DNA from: Flagellimonas oceani
Lineage (GTDB): Bacteria > Bacteroidota > Bacteroidia > Flavobacteriales > Flavobacteriaceae
DNA: 64,000 nt
Direction of reading: 5' to 3'
NCBI RefSeq assembly: GCF_011068285.1
Contig: NZ_CP049616.1
Location: 1,158,501-1,222,500 of the forward strand
Shown: in pieces, positions 17,300 through 25,565 of the stretch
Layout: each line of letters begins with the position of its first letter
Numbering within the stretch: the first letter of the stretch is position 1
Notes under the pieces: model-generated
Database searches by the model: none
What the model saw: only the letters and a program-made list of their open reading frames with translations
What the model was told of the DNA's origin: nothing
Translations under genes and position numbers: made by a program

Positions 17300-18619
17300 A
17301 TGAGCCAAATAAAGAACTATACTTCCAAGATATATGATGGCTACAAAAGTCTTGGAAAACGTTTTTTCCAAAAGTATAGCTTTCTTGTTCCTTATTTGAT
17401 CAGTGCTGCATTTTCCCTTTTGATTTTCGAAATACACATGTTAAGCGACGTTGACAGTATGCTCAACGAAAAAAACGATGTCATCTCCAATGTTTTTCTT
17501 GCTTCACAGATCAATTATCATAAGGAATTTGGTCCCTTTGCAAGGAGACCGTTGACAACCTTTTTGATAGAGACTACAGCAAACCTATCCGGAATTACTT
17601 TGGGGAGAGCCTTTATTTGGGTGAATTTTTCTTTATTCTTCCTAGCAGGAACCTTGTTGTTTCGACTTTCCAGGGAATTGAACTCTGGATATTTCAAGGG
17701 ACTGATCAATATCATACTCTTTTTCCTTTCTTTTTCTGTGATATTTGCATTTTTTCCTCCCGTTTTCAGCTATGATGAACCACTTCAATATTGTTTGGTA
17801 TTTGCCGGCTTGACCAGCTTTTTGAAACGGCAATGGTTGGGCTACGTGTTGTGGTTTACCGCTGCGATGATAGCTCGGGAAAATACGGTGGTTTTGATCT
17901 TGGGCCTTTTGGTTTTTATGAGAGGTTCCCCGTTTTACCACAAAAACACTTCTTATTTGGGGAGACTCTATAATTTTCTATGTATAGGGATGCCCGTACT
18001 TTTATATGGAGTGTACCTGTTATTTTACATGGAGATAAACGGACTTTGGGCAAATACCTATGTCGAATTACAGGATAGGTTCCATTGTCTCAAGGAAAAT
18101 TTTCGGGATACTCAGCGTTCCATAGAGACACTGGTCTCCATTTTTCTTTCATTGGGGGTGTTCACATATTTTATTTATCGCTCTCATTTACGTAACACTA
18201 GAGTGAATCACAAAAGGTTTGTACAGGCATTTTATCTGAGCTGTTCGGCGAACATAATTATTGTGCTCGTGGCCGCCTTTTCCAGAGAGGCGAGGTTATT
18301 TTCCCTTCCGCTTGTTTTTATATGGCCCATCGTTGGTCAATATTGTTACAGGGAAATTTCCTTGTTATTTTCATACAGGGCTTACCAAATCTGTTTTTCA
18401 AAAATTAAATTCTTGGCTTTTTTAGGTGTTTTAACATTGCTGAACTACCTGATTTCGTTCAAAGTATATGTGCCGACTCCACCTTCATCGGATAACTATT
18501 TCAACGAATATCTCTTCATGTCCATTTTGGTGGTCTATTTACACTATCTGCTTAAACATTTTACTGAAAAGGCTACTGTAAATCTTAGCTCCAAGAATAT
18601 TGCCAATCGTGTTAAATAA
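17300..18619 (+). CDS. Polytopic membrane protein of unknown function
   Basis: The protein has 439 residues from ATG 17300, with about ten predicted transmembrane helices (for example FLVPYLISAAFSLLIF, IILFFLSFSVIFAFFPPVF, FLCIGMPVLLYGVYLLFYM). An upstream TTG would add 13 residues. After the first helix lies a soluble loop (MLSDVDSMLNEKNDV), and a short acidic motif (SYDEPLQY) follows helix 4. The topology resembles GT-C type glycosyltransferases or mannosyltransferase-like membrane proteins, but no diagnostic motif is clear and I leave it unassigned. Codon use is more AT-rich than in the neighbouring uronate operon, and it appears to be a single transcription unit. Confidence 0.7.
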   Translation: MSQIKNYTSKIYDGYKSLGKRFFQKYSFLVPYLISAAFSLLIFEIHMLSDVDSMLNEKNDVISNVFLASQINYHKEFGPFARRPLTTFLIETTANLSGITLGRAFIWVNFSLFFLAGTLLFRLSRELNSGYFKGLINIILFFLSFSVIFAFFPPVFSYDEPLQYCLVFAGLTSFLKRQWLGYVLWFTAAMIARENTVVLILGLLVFMRGSPFYHKNTSYLGRLYNFLCIGMPVLLYGVYLLFYMEINGLWANTYVELQDRFHCLKENFRDTQRSIETLVSIFLSLGVFTYFIYRSHLRNTRVNHKRFVQAFYLSCSANIIIVLVAAFSREARLFSLPLVFIWPIVGQYCYREISLLFSYRAYQICFSKIKFLAFLGVLTLLNYLISFKVYVPTPPSSDNYFNEYLFMSILVVYLHYLLKHFTEKATVNLSSKNIANRVK

Positions 18620-18755
18620 GCCTATCACACTCAATAAAAAGAGTATCTGCAAAAGTAAGACTCTGCTTTGATGGCCTTTTTCAGGTAAGGTTACGGTCTT
18701 GTCCTGTTTGTTGCAACCATCCTATCCTTATTTATAAACCCTTGCAGTGGCTGGG
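18620..18755. other. Convergent intergenic region
   Basis: This stretch lies between the stops of the membrane-protein gene and the Crp/Fnr gene. No clear terminator hairpin is visible. Confidence 0.25.
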
Positions 18756-19352
18756 TTACTTTTTTTCCTTCATTAATCGGGACAAAGTCTCTGGTCGTAT
18801 CGCTAAATACGACGCCAAGTGCTTTCTAGGAATTCGGTCGACGATTTGAGGCTTCATTTTTTCTATAAAAAAGGTCAATCTTTTTTTGGCATTCGGAATT
18901 CTGGCCAAGTAAACCCTGTGTTCTGCCAGCACATAATACTCTTCCAATAAAATACGATTGATATGACGCATCTCGGGAAAGTTGTCCAAGCAATACTTAT
19001 AATCTTCATATTCCAAATAATCACAATGTGTGATTTCCAAACTTTGAATATACTCCTCACTTTTTTGATTTCTAAAAAAGCCTGTTATTGATGTAAAAAC
19101 CTCATGCTCAGAATCTATCCAAGTTGTGATTTCCGAGCCGTCGCTTATAAAATATCCGCGGACCATTCCCTTTTTGATAAAATAAAGACAATCGCAGATA
19201 TCACCGGCCTTGCTGATAAGCTCATTTTTTTCGAAGGAACAGCTCTTGATTTTCTGGGCAAGATATTCTTTTAACTCTGTGCCCAAAGGGTAAATGGAAT
19301 TGAGAAAATGAATGATGTAGAGGTTCTTCTCGATATTTTCTTTTGGGAGCAT
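18756..19352 (-). CDS. Crp/Fnr family transcriptional regulator
   Basis: This is a 198-residue regulator with an N-terminal cyclic-nucleotide-binding-like beta barrel (about 28-120, including LISKAGDICDCLYFIKKG) and a short C-terminal helix-turn-helix. The recognition helix segment reads IPRKHLASYLAIRPETLSRLMKEKK across the last 25 residues, with the SxLxxxRPETLSR pattern of flavobacterial family members. The phosphate-binding residues expected for cAMP are not obvious, so the ligand is unknown. It has no iron-sulphur cysteine pattern of Fnr. Its target is unclear; the GH3-remnant operon upstream is separated from it by a strong terminator. Confidence 0.88.
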   Translation of the reverse strand: MLPKENIEKNLYIIHFLNSIYPLGTELKEYLAQKIKSCSFEKNELISKAGDICDCLYFIKKGMVRGYFISDGSEITTWIDSEHEVFTSITGFFRNQKSEEYIQSLEITHCDYLEYEDYKYCLDNFPEMRHINRILLEEYYVLAEHRVYLARIPNAKKRLTFFIEKMKPQIVDRIPRKHLASYLAIRPETLSRLMKEKK

Positions 19353-19488
19353 TCAAAAAACTGGTTTAGGTTTTCAAAAAAAGTTTGGCGATGCAAAACT
19401 AATACATTGACCCACAATTGAAATTTTGATTGGGTCAAAGCCACGGGATACACGATAAAATGTTCTTTTTGGTTCAAAATTATAAAGA

Positions 19489-19518
19489 AAAAGGTCCTCA
19501 ACGAGTTGAGGACCTTTT
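19489..19518 (-). terminator. Strong intrinsic terminator of the GMC-DUF1593-GH3 operon
   Basis: A perfect 13-bp stem (19489-19501 with 19506-19518) closes on a four-base loop. On the minus strand it is followed by a T-rich tail. It lies 21 bases after the stop of the truncated GH3 gene and upstream of the Crp/Fnr gene. On the plus strand the stem also ends in TTTT, so it may work both ways. Confidence 0.75.
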
Positions 19519-19539
19519 GTATAAGTCACGATTCTTTGC

Positions 19540-20262
19540 TTATTTATATGTTTGGGTCCGTTCATCTTCAATGGTGCCGCTCCAATTAAGGCCAAAAGCA
19601 AAATCGTAGGTGTTTCCATTCGAATCGGTATAGGGTTCCATATCCCTTGGAACATCTTCAAACTGTTCTTCAACCGTCTTCATGCCTTTTGGCATTTGAA
19701 ACGGCAATAGGGCAGAAGGTTCCACTTTTCCTGAAACTATGTCCATTAATGCTTGATCTTGAACTCCCATGTGTACCAAAATGGCATCTGCTGCTGGTTC
19801 GATCTCGGCAAAAACCATTGGTTTGGCCACTTTTACAAGTACAACAACGGGTTTGTCGCCCATTTTTCTTTTGGTATCCGTTACCAGTGCCATGTCGGAA
19901 ATATTGATGGCCGTAGTGGTCTTGCCTTTATAAGAACGATTGGTAATTCCTTCTTCCAAAGGGCTGCCGGCCGCTAAACTTTCCTCTCGGGCATGTGTTG
20001 CCGTATATGTTCCGAACTGTAAGCTTATGGGAACATATCCGTTTCCTCCACTTTCTTTATCTGCAATATTGTAGCCCACACCGCCATTCGGGTTTTCGAT
20101 TCCTACCATGGCAAAATCTGCCTCGCTAGGGTCGTCCACAACCTCAAAATATTTTGCGACCACTTCCATGTTAAATGGATGTTCGGTTCGCTCTTTTGTT
20201 GCCACACCAAACCAGTTTACGGTAGGGGCAACGTAGCGTTGCGGCACATATACCTTTTTCTT
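19540..20262 (-). pseudogene. C-terminal remnant of a GH3 family glycoside hydrolase
   Basis: About 240 residues match only the C-terminal part of a family 3 beta-glucosidase-like enzyme. The segment starts VYVPQRYVAPTVNWFG, includes the (alpha/beta)6 sandwich core (KPVVVLVKVAKPMVFAEIE, ADAILVHMGVQDQALMDIVSG) and ends YDFAFGLNWSGTIED. The whole N-terminal TIM barrel with the catalytic Asp nucleophile is missing. There is no signal peptide, and an in-frame TAA lies five codons before the only start-like codon (GTG 20247). The upstream gene ends 29 bases away. A deletion of the 5' part is the simplest explanation. The reading frame that remains is intact, which suggests a recent event. Confidence 0.82.
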
Positions 20263-20291
20263 GGATTAACTATCAACCGATGTTTTCCGGT

Positions 20292-21782
20292 TCAATCCAC
20301 AGTTATGATTACCCTTTGATACCTTGTCAAAGCCGGAAAACCGGTATCCGTACCTTCAATAATGATGTGGTATTTCTCCCCTTTTTTTGCAGTTTTTGGT
20401 ATCTGCACGGTGGCATGATCTAATTTAAGGGTCGTTTCCGCGGCTCCATCTCCTGCTTCAGCATAAGGCCATGCTTTAAAATATACAGGATGTCCGTCCA
20501 CATCTTCGTAGGATAAATTGAGGGAAATGGATTCCCCTGAAACGGCGTTTATGGTATTTCCCTCTGCGACCGTAATTTTTGGGGGATGATTGGCCCCGTC
20601 AAATGATTTTACGCACCAATCGGCGCGTGCGGCGAAATCGAGTTGCATGGGTTTGATCCACCGGGTCTGTGGATAGCTTTTATCCATTTCTCCGGTTTCT
20701 GGATTTAGATCGGAAGCGGCTTCCCCGTCTTCATATCGGTACGGATTTTCTGTTGATTGTACAAAACGACCGCTCCAGCCCCCTCGTGATGGGTCCTCGT
20801 AATTGTCCAGCCCCACATCTACCAAATGCAAAAATGCAGGGGAGTCCCCTTCGGATATAAAATCATATTTTGAAAAACTTCCTCTCTCTGTATGTACAAT
20901 TTTGGAGATATCCCCTTCAAAATGGTTGGGATCGCCCTGTTGTTTTTGCCCATCTCCATAGGAATAGTATTTTTTGAAAAGCGGGCCATGGTCATTGATG
21001 ATATTTGGGCCCATAAAACTCCCTTCCAGATAAGGCTGCTGGCCTTTGGGCACCACTCTTTTCCAAGGGTAGGCAAAGCACCAAAACTGATTGGCATTGT
21101 AAAATACACGGATTTTCGGCCAATTGGGCCCTATATAGTTTTTATAAGTGGCATCTTGGTCCATTATCGTGTAAATGATTGCCTTTTGGGATACTTTTTC
21201 TTTGATTTCCCCCCAATTCTTATGGTTTGAGTAATCTTCCTCAATAGATTTTAAGGCACGGGCAATGGTGTTGGTGCCGCCCCAAGCCTGAAGGAATATT
21301 TCGCGGGGGTCATCGTCCAGCAATTTTTGTGCGATCCATTTGGAGCCTTCGGTCCGTTTATCCATTTCACCTTCAAAATCGATGTTGCCCACCTTCACTA
21401 ATCCTAAAAGTTCTTCAGCTGAAGGATAATTCTTGTCGTGCAAAAGTAGATTTGGGTGAACCTTGGCATATTCCTTCAATAGTTCTTGCATCCAAGTGGT
21501 ACCGGGCCATCTTAATTCACTCCGTTCTCCGTATAGATTACGGGTCATTTCCATTTCCGAAACCATGGTGGTGCCCTTACCGTCGCCTTTCCAATGCCAC
21601 ATGGAACTGGAATACACAAGTCCTTCGGTTTCGAATTCGTTGGTGTACATCAAAAAACGGATAAAGGTGTCCACATCATCTATTTCACCATCAGTGGTGA
21701 CTATGGTTCTTTTAGTGTTTTGTTGGGCCGGGCATATGGTGCTCAAACAAATACAAAAGAGAAGGGGGTAGAGGTTTTTCAT
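20292..21782 (-). CDS. DUF1593 (Sde182 nucleoside-hydrolase-like) secreted protein
   Basis: This is a 496-residue secreted protein starting at ATG 21782 (signal KNLYPLLFCICLSTICPAQ); in-frame ATG and TTG codons slightly upstream are less likely. The N-terminal 320 residues have the nucleoside-hydrolase-like fold, with the TTDGEIDDVDTF metal-binding Asp motif near 28-39. They continue with QAWGGTNTIARAL and a C-terminal beta domain containing SFDGANHPPKITVAEG. Related proteins were described as cellulose-binding Sde0182-like proteins. The true reaction is not known. It is the fourth gene of the leftward operon, 39 bases after the Gfo/Idh gene, so it probably processes a glycoside. Confidence 0.88.
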   Translation of the reverse strand: MKNLYPLLFCICLSTICPAQQNTKRTIVTTDGEIDDVDTFIRFLMYTNEFETEGLVYSSSMWHWKGDGKGTTMVSEMEMTRNLYGERSELRWPGTTWMQELLKEYAKVHPNLLLHDKNYPSAEELLGLVKVGNIDFEGEMDKRTEGSKWIAQKLLDDDPREIFLQAWGGTNTIARALKSIEEDYSNHKNWGEIKEKVSQKAIIYTIMDQDATYKNYIGPNWPKIRVFYNANQFWCFAYPWKRVVPKGQQPYLEGSFMGPNIINDHGPLFKKYYSYGDGQKQQGDPNHFEGDISKIVHTERGSFSKYDFISEGDSPAFLHLVDVGLDNYEDPSRGGWSGRFVQSTENPYRYEDGEAASDLNPETGEMDKSYPQTRWIKPMQLDFAARADWCVKSFDGANHPPKITVAEGNTINAVSGESISLNLSYEDVDGHPVYFKAWPYAEAGDGAAETTLKLDHATVQIPKTAKKGEKYHIIIEGTDTGFPALTRYQRVIITVD

Positions 21783-21821
21783 AATATATTTTCGCATTTG
21801 CTTCACCAATTTTATTGGTGA

Positions 21822-23189
21822 TTAGATGGATTTGTAAGGATGTTTCCATGGCCCACGGTACGCATTCTTTAACAACGCAGATGCTTCGGAATCATTTAGG
21901 ATAATTTTTTCCTGTGGATTGTAGGCCAGGGGCCGTTCCAGTTTCATGGATAGGTTGGCCAAAATACAACTTGCAGTGGAAATATGTCCTTGTTCTACAT
22001 CGGCTACTGGTAGGCTATCGTTTTCAATGGAGTGTATTAAATCCAACATATGGGCTCTTGTTGCTGGTGCCGTATGCAGTTCGATATCCTTTTCTTTTAA
22101 ATCCTCGGGATATTTTTCCCTTTCATAGACCACTTCTTTTTTTATGCGCTCACCATCGCCATTGGGAATAAATTCATATTGGAAGACACTTCCTTTGAAG
22201 GTGCCTTTTTCACCATAAATGAAGAAGGCCCACGGGTAATCTGGGTCGGTCGGAGTGCCCCAACTACGATGCTGCCATACACAGTTCAGTTCATCAAATT
22301 CAAAAATGGCCATTTGGGTGTCCGAGGTATTGGCAATGGAGTCTTTTTGTACATAAATCCCTCCTGTGGAGCTTACTTTTTTGGGCCAGCCAAGATCAAG
22401 CATCCAGCGGACGGCGTCCAACATATGGACACACATATCGCCCACGATGCCATTACCGTACTCCATAAAGGCGCGCCAGCTTCGGTGGGGCAACCCGGTG
22501 TAGGGGCGTATCGGGGCGGGACCTGACCAAAAATCATAGTCAAAATAATCGGGAACCTGCTGTACGGGTGGGTTGGCGTTCCACCGCATATGGTAATAGC
22601 AGCACATTTCTACATGGGAGATTTTGCCCAACAGTCCTGCATCGATAATATTTTTTTTGCCTTCCACTAAATGGGGAGTGCTTCTTCGTTGTGTGCCGAC
22701 CTGTACTTTTTTACCCAGTTTTTTGGCAGTTGCTAAAATAGCCTCTCCTTCCAGAACATCTAAACTTATGGGCTTTTGCAGATAGAGATGTGCCCCGGAT
22801 TCCATGGCTTCAATGGCTTGTAACGCATGCCAATGGTCTGGGGAGCCAATAAGAACTATGTCCAGATCCTTTTCCGCTAGCATTTTACGATAGTCGTGGT
22901 ACAAACGTGGTCTTTTCTTGGATGCTTGACGTTGGGCGACCAATTGAGCAGCCTCTTCCAAGTGTTTTTTATCCACATCGCAAAGCGATACCACTTCTAC
23001 ATTGGCCACTTGAATGAGCTTGAACAGATCACTTTTACCATACCAGCCACATCCGATAAGCCCGACCCTCCATTTTTTTTGGGAATAGATCAAATCCAGT
23101 CCATAGGCGCCAAATGTTGAAAGTGCCAGAGCTGCCGTGGAGCTTGCCAAAAACTTTCTTCGGTTGATATAAAAGGGTTTGGAGTCCAT
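21822..23189 (-). CDS. Tat-exported Gfo/Idh/MocA family oxidoreductase (3)
   Basis: The 455-residue protein carries a twin-arginine signal (NRRKFLASSTAALAL) and a Rossmann domain (VGLIGCGWYGKSD). The usual EKP is Q138-K139-P140 (LQKPISL), with the catalytic lysine kept. The DHWHALQAIEAM and GDMCVHMLDAVRWMLDLGWP motifs place it in the same exported subgroup as the two in the uronate operon, most like copy 1 (both have PDHWH and a long C-terminal insert). It is separated by one base from the upstream gene (TGATATG), so it is translated with the GMC/subunit 3 pair. Confidence 0.9.
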   Translation of the reverse strand: MDSKPFYINRRKFLASSTAALALSTFGAYGLDLIYSQKKWRVGLIGCGWYGKSDLFKLIQVANVEVVSLCDVDKKHLEEAAQLVAQRQASKKRPRLYHDYRKMLAEKDLDIVLIGSPDHWHALQAIEAMESGAHLYLQKPISLDVLEGEAILATAKKLGKKVQVGTQRRSTPHLVEGKKNIIDAGLLGKISHVEMCCYYHMRWNANPPVQQVPDYFDYDFWSGPAPIRPYTGLPHRSWRAFMEYGNGIVGDMCVHMLDAVRWMLDLGWPKKVSSTGGIYVQKDSIANTSDTQMAIFEFDELNCVWQHRSWGTPTDPDYPWAFFIYGEKGTFKGSVFQYEFIPNGDGERIKKEVVYEREKYPEDLKEKDIELHTAPATRAHMLDLIHSIENDSLPVADVEQGHISTASCILANLSMKLERPLAYNPQEKIILNDSEASALLKNAYRGPWKHPYKSI

Positions 23190-23190
23190 A

Positions 23191-23784
23191 TCAGAGGCTC
23201 CATTTGTTGCCTACTTCGCTCAAGGATATGCAACCGTGGTATGCACCTGGAATGGGGTCGTAGCTCAATACATTTTCGCCAATTTCCTGTGAAGTGAAAT
23301 AGCCCCAGAGCGCTGTTGATTTTAAGGAACGATAAAAACCTACGGGTTCTGGTTTGCCAACTGTGGTTCCCCATACGCCGCTACCAAATTGTCCTGAATT
23401 ATCTTCCGCTTTTTGCAAAACTTTGATTTGTTCCGATTCGGATAGGTTTACAAAGCTGTCACCAAAATCCGAAATGCAATCAGCGTTGAATCTTTCTATT
23501 TCTTTTCTGACATTTTCCTGCGCTTCGGCATCGTACAATTTGGCATAGACCTTATCTATAAATATATCCACCTTTACATCCAATGCGCCGGGTGTTTCGG
23601 TCCGAGGCAATATCATGTCCACTATTTTGGATACAAATGCAGCCTCTTCGCTGGTTAAAAACATCGGTTGCCAATCTACCCGAGCCTCATTTTTGCACGA
23701 TTGCAATAAAGAGAGCAAAGACGGCCCTGCAACCGCTATTGCGGCCATACTTCCTGTAAATTTTAAAGCTTTTCTACGGTCCAT
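23191..23784 (-). CDS. Gluconate 2-dehydrogenase subunit 3 family protein (Tat carrier subunit)
   Basis: This 197-residue small subunit begins with a twin-arginine signal (MDRRKALKFTGSMAA) that runs into a lipobox-like SLLQSC at C30, so it may be a Tat lipoprotein. The mature part has the family motifs FVSKIVDMILPRTETPGALDV and ends with WGYFTSQEIGENVLSYDPIPGAY. In the known systems this subunit pairs with a GMC flavoprotein and carries it across the membrane. The GMC gene lies four bases upstream and lacks its own signal, as this model requires. Confidence 0.92.
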   Translation of the reverse strand: MDRRKALKFTGSMAAIAVAGPSLLSLLQSCKNEARVDWQPMFLTSEEAAFVSKIVDMILPRTETPGALDVKVDIFIDKVYAKLYDAEAQENVRKEIERFNADCISDFGDSFVNLSESEQIKVLQKAEDNSGQFGSGVWGTTVGKPEPVGFYRSLKSTALWGYFTSQEIGENVLSYDPIPGAYHGCISLSEVGNKWSL

Positions 23785-23788
23785 GAGG

Positions 23789-25495
23789 TCAAATGTTGAG
23801 TTTTTTAAGTTCTTCCACTGCGTGATTGGCAGCTCGTGCCGTGAGTGCCATGTAAGTTAATGATGGGTTTACGCATGAATTGGAGGTCATACAGGCGCCA
23901 TCGGTAACGAAAACATTTTTTACCGAATGAATCTGGTTGGTACCGTTCAAAACGGAAGTTTTTGGATCGCGACCCATACGTGCGGTCCCCATTTCGTGGA
24001 CGCCGTACCCGGGTTCGTGTTCGTTATCAAAACCTATGACATCTTTAACGCCTGCTTTTTCCAACATTTCCACGGCATCTTCCTGAATTTGTTTGTTTTG
24101 GGCCAGTTCGTTTTCCTTGTATTCACAATCAATGGATAGGGTGGGTTGTCCCCATTTGTCCGTAACTTCTTTGTTCAGGAAGACTTTGTTATCATGATAG
24201 GGCAAACATTCGGCAAATCCTGTAATGAAGAATTCCCATGGTCCCGGTTTCATGATGCTGTCCTTGTAATCACCACCAAATTCCTTGCGATTGGCAGCTT
24301 CACTGTTGCCCATTCGGTATCCTCCGCCTTGAAAACCAAAACCTCTTAGGAATTTATCGGTTTTGGATTCTTCGTCAATGTTCCAGTAGCGTGGAATGTA
24401 GATTCCGTTGGGCCTACGTCCACTGTAGTACTTGTCTTCATAACCATCGACTTTCCCCAAGGCTCCAACACGATAGGTGTGGTCCATAAGGTTGTGGCCC
24501 AGTTCACCACTATCGTTCCCCATTCCGTTGGGGAAACGGTTTGAAGTGGAATTCAGCAAAATTTGCGTGGTGCTCAAGGTAGAGGCATTACAGAAAATAA
24601 TCTTGGCCTTGAATTCGATATCTTCATTGGTCTCGGCATCGATAATTCGAACACCTGAGGCTTTACCGGAACCTTCATCATACATAATGGATTGTACGAT
24701 CGAGTAGGGTCTAAAAGTTAGATTTCCAGTGGCATTGGCCGCGGGAAGTGTTACGGCATTACTGCTAAAATATGCGCCGTAAGGGCAGCCCCGGCTGCAT
24801 CGGTTTCGGTATTGGCATTGTCCCCTGCCGTTCAAAGGTTCGGTCAAATGGGCCACACGGCCAATGATCATGTGCCTTCCTGGAAAGTCCCGTTCTATGC
24901 GTTTTTTGATGTCTTTTTCTACACAGTTCAGTTCCATAGGAGGGAGGAAGTGGCTATCGGGAAGTTGCGGCAACCCGAGTGCTTCGCCACTAATGCCCGC
25001 ATATTTTTCCACATAGGTGTACCAAGGTTCCAGATCCTTGTATCTGATGGGCCAATCCACTCCGTGGCCGTCTTTCGCATTGGCCTCAAAATCCATTTCG
25101 CTCCAGCGGTAGGTCTGTTTTCCCCATAATAAAGAACGACCGCCCATTTGGTGTCCACGTATCCAAAGGAATGGCTTTACTTCGGTATATGGGTTTTCCT
25201 CATCGTTGGCATAAAAATGTTCGGTATCCTGTCCTATAAAACCGGAACGGATTCCTTTATAATGTTTTTTCTTTTGTTCGGGTGTCAGTCCGCCCCTTAG
25301 TTCCAAATCCCATGGATCAAGGTTGGCAGTTGTATAATCTTGGGGATGTTCCACTACAGGGCCACGTTCCAGAACCAGGGTCTTCAAACCCTTTTCGCAA
25401 AGTTCCTTGGCGGCCCACCCACCACTTATTCCTGAGCCGATTACAATGGCATCGTAAGTATGCTTGGGGTCGGCATCAATATTAAAGTTTGGCAT
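23789..25495 (-). CDS. GMC family FAD-dependent sugar oxidoreductase (large subunit)
   Basis: The 568-residue flavoprotein has the FAD dinucleotide-binding motif GSGISGG (20-26) and the FAD-contacting GGRSLLWGKQTYRW (118-131). The active-site pair is H500 (GVHEMGTARMG) and N543 (SCVNPSLTY). Three cysteines, C227, C233 and C237 (CQYRNRCSRGC), resemble the 3Fe-4S site of FAD-dependent glucose dehydrogenase alpha subunits. It has no signal peptide and probably leaves the cell with the Tat-signal subunit 3. Family members oxidise aldoses at C1, gluconate at C2 or glycosides at C3. The neighbouring Gfo/Idh genes favour glycoside C3 oxidation, by inference. Confidence 0.92.
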   Translation of the reverse strand: MPNFNIDADPKHTYDAIVIGSGISGGWAAKELCEKGLKTLVLERGPVVEHPQDYTTANLDPWDLELRGGLTPEQKKKHYKGIRSGFIGQDTEHFYANDEENPYTEVKPFLWIRGHQMGGRSLLWGKQTYRWSEMDFEANAKDGHGVDWPIRYKDLEPWYTYVEKYAGISGEALGLPQLPDSHFLPPMELNCVEKDIKKRIERDFPGRHMIIGRVAHLTEPLNGRGQCQYRNRCSRGCPYGAYFSSNAVTLPAANATGNLTFRPYSIVQSIMYDEGSGKASGVRIIDAETNEDIEFKAKIIFCNASTLSTTQILLNSTSNRFPNGMGNDSGELGHNLMDHTYRVGALGKVDGYEDKYYSGRRPNGIYIPRYWNIDEESKTDKFLRGFGFQGGGYRMGNSEAANRKEFGGDYKDSIMKPGPWEFFITGFAECLPYHDNKVFLNKEVTDKWGQPTLSIDCEYKENELAQNKQIQEDAVEMLEKAGVKDVIGFDNEHEPGYGVHEMGTARMGRDPKTSVLNGTNQIHSVKNVFVTDGACMTSNSCVNPSLTYMALTARAANHAVEELKKLNI

Positions 25496-25565
25496 TTTAG
25501 GTATTTAGTTTAGATTTTAAAGGTTGCAATTATTTGGCGAATTCTCAGGACTGTTGTTCAATAAT

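Noticed and set aside
18756..19352. Crp/Fnr protein as an oxygen-sensing FNR
   Set aside because: The cysteine pattern for an iron-sulphur cluster is absent, so only the general family name is kept.
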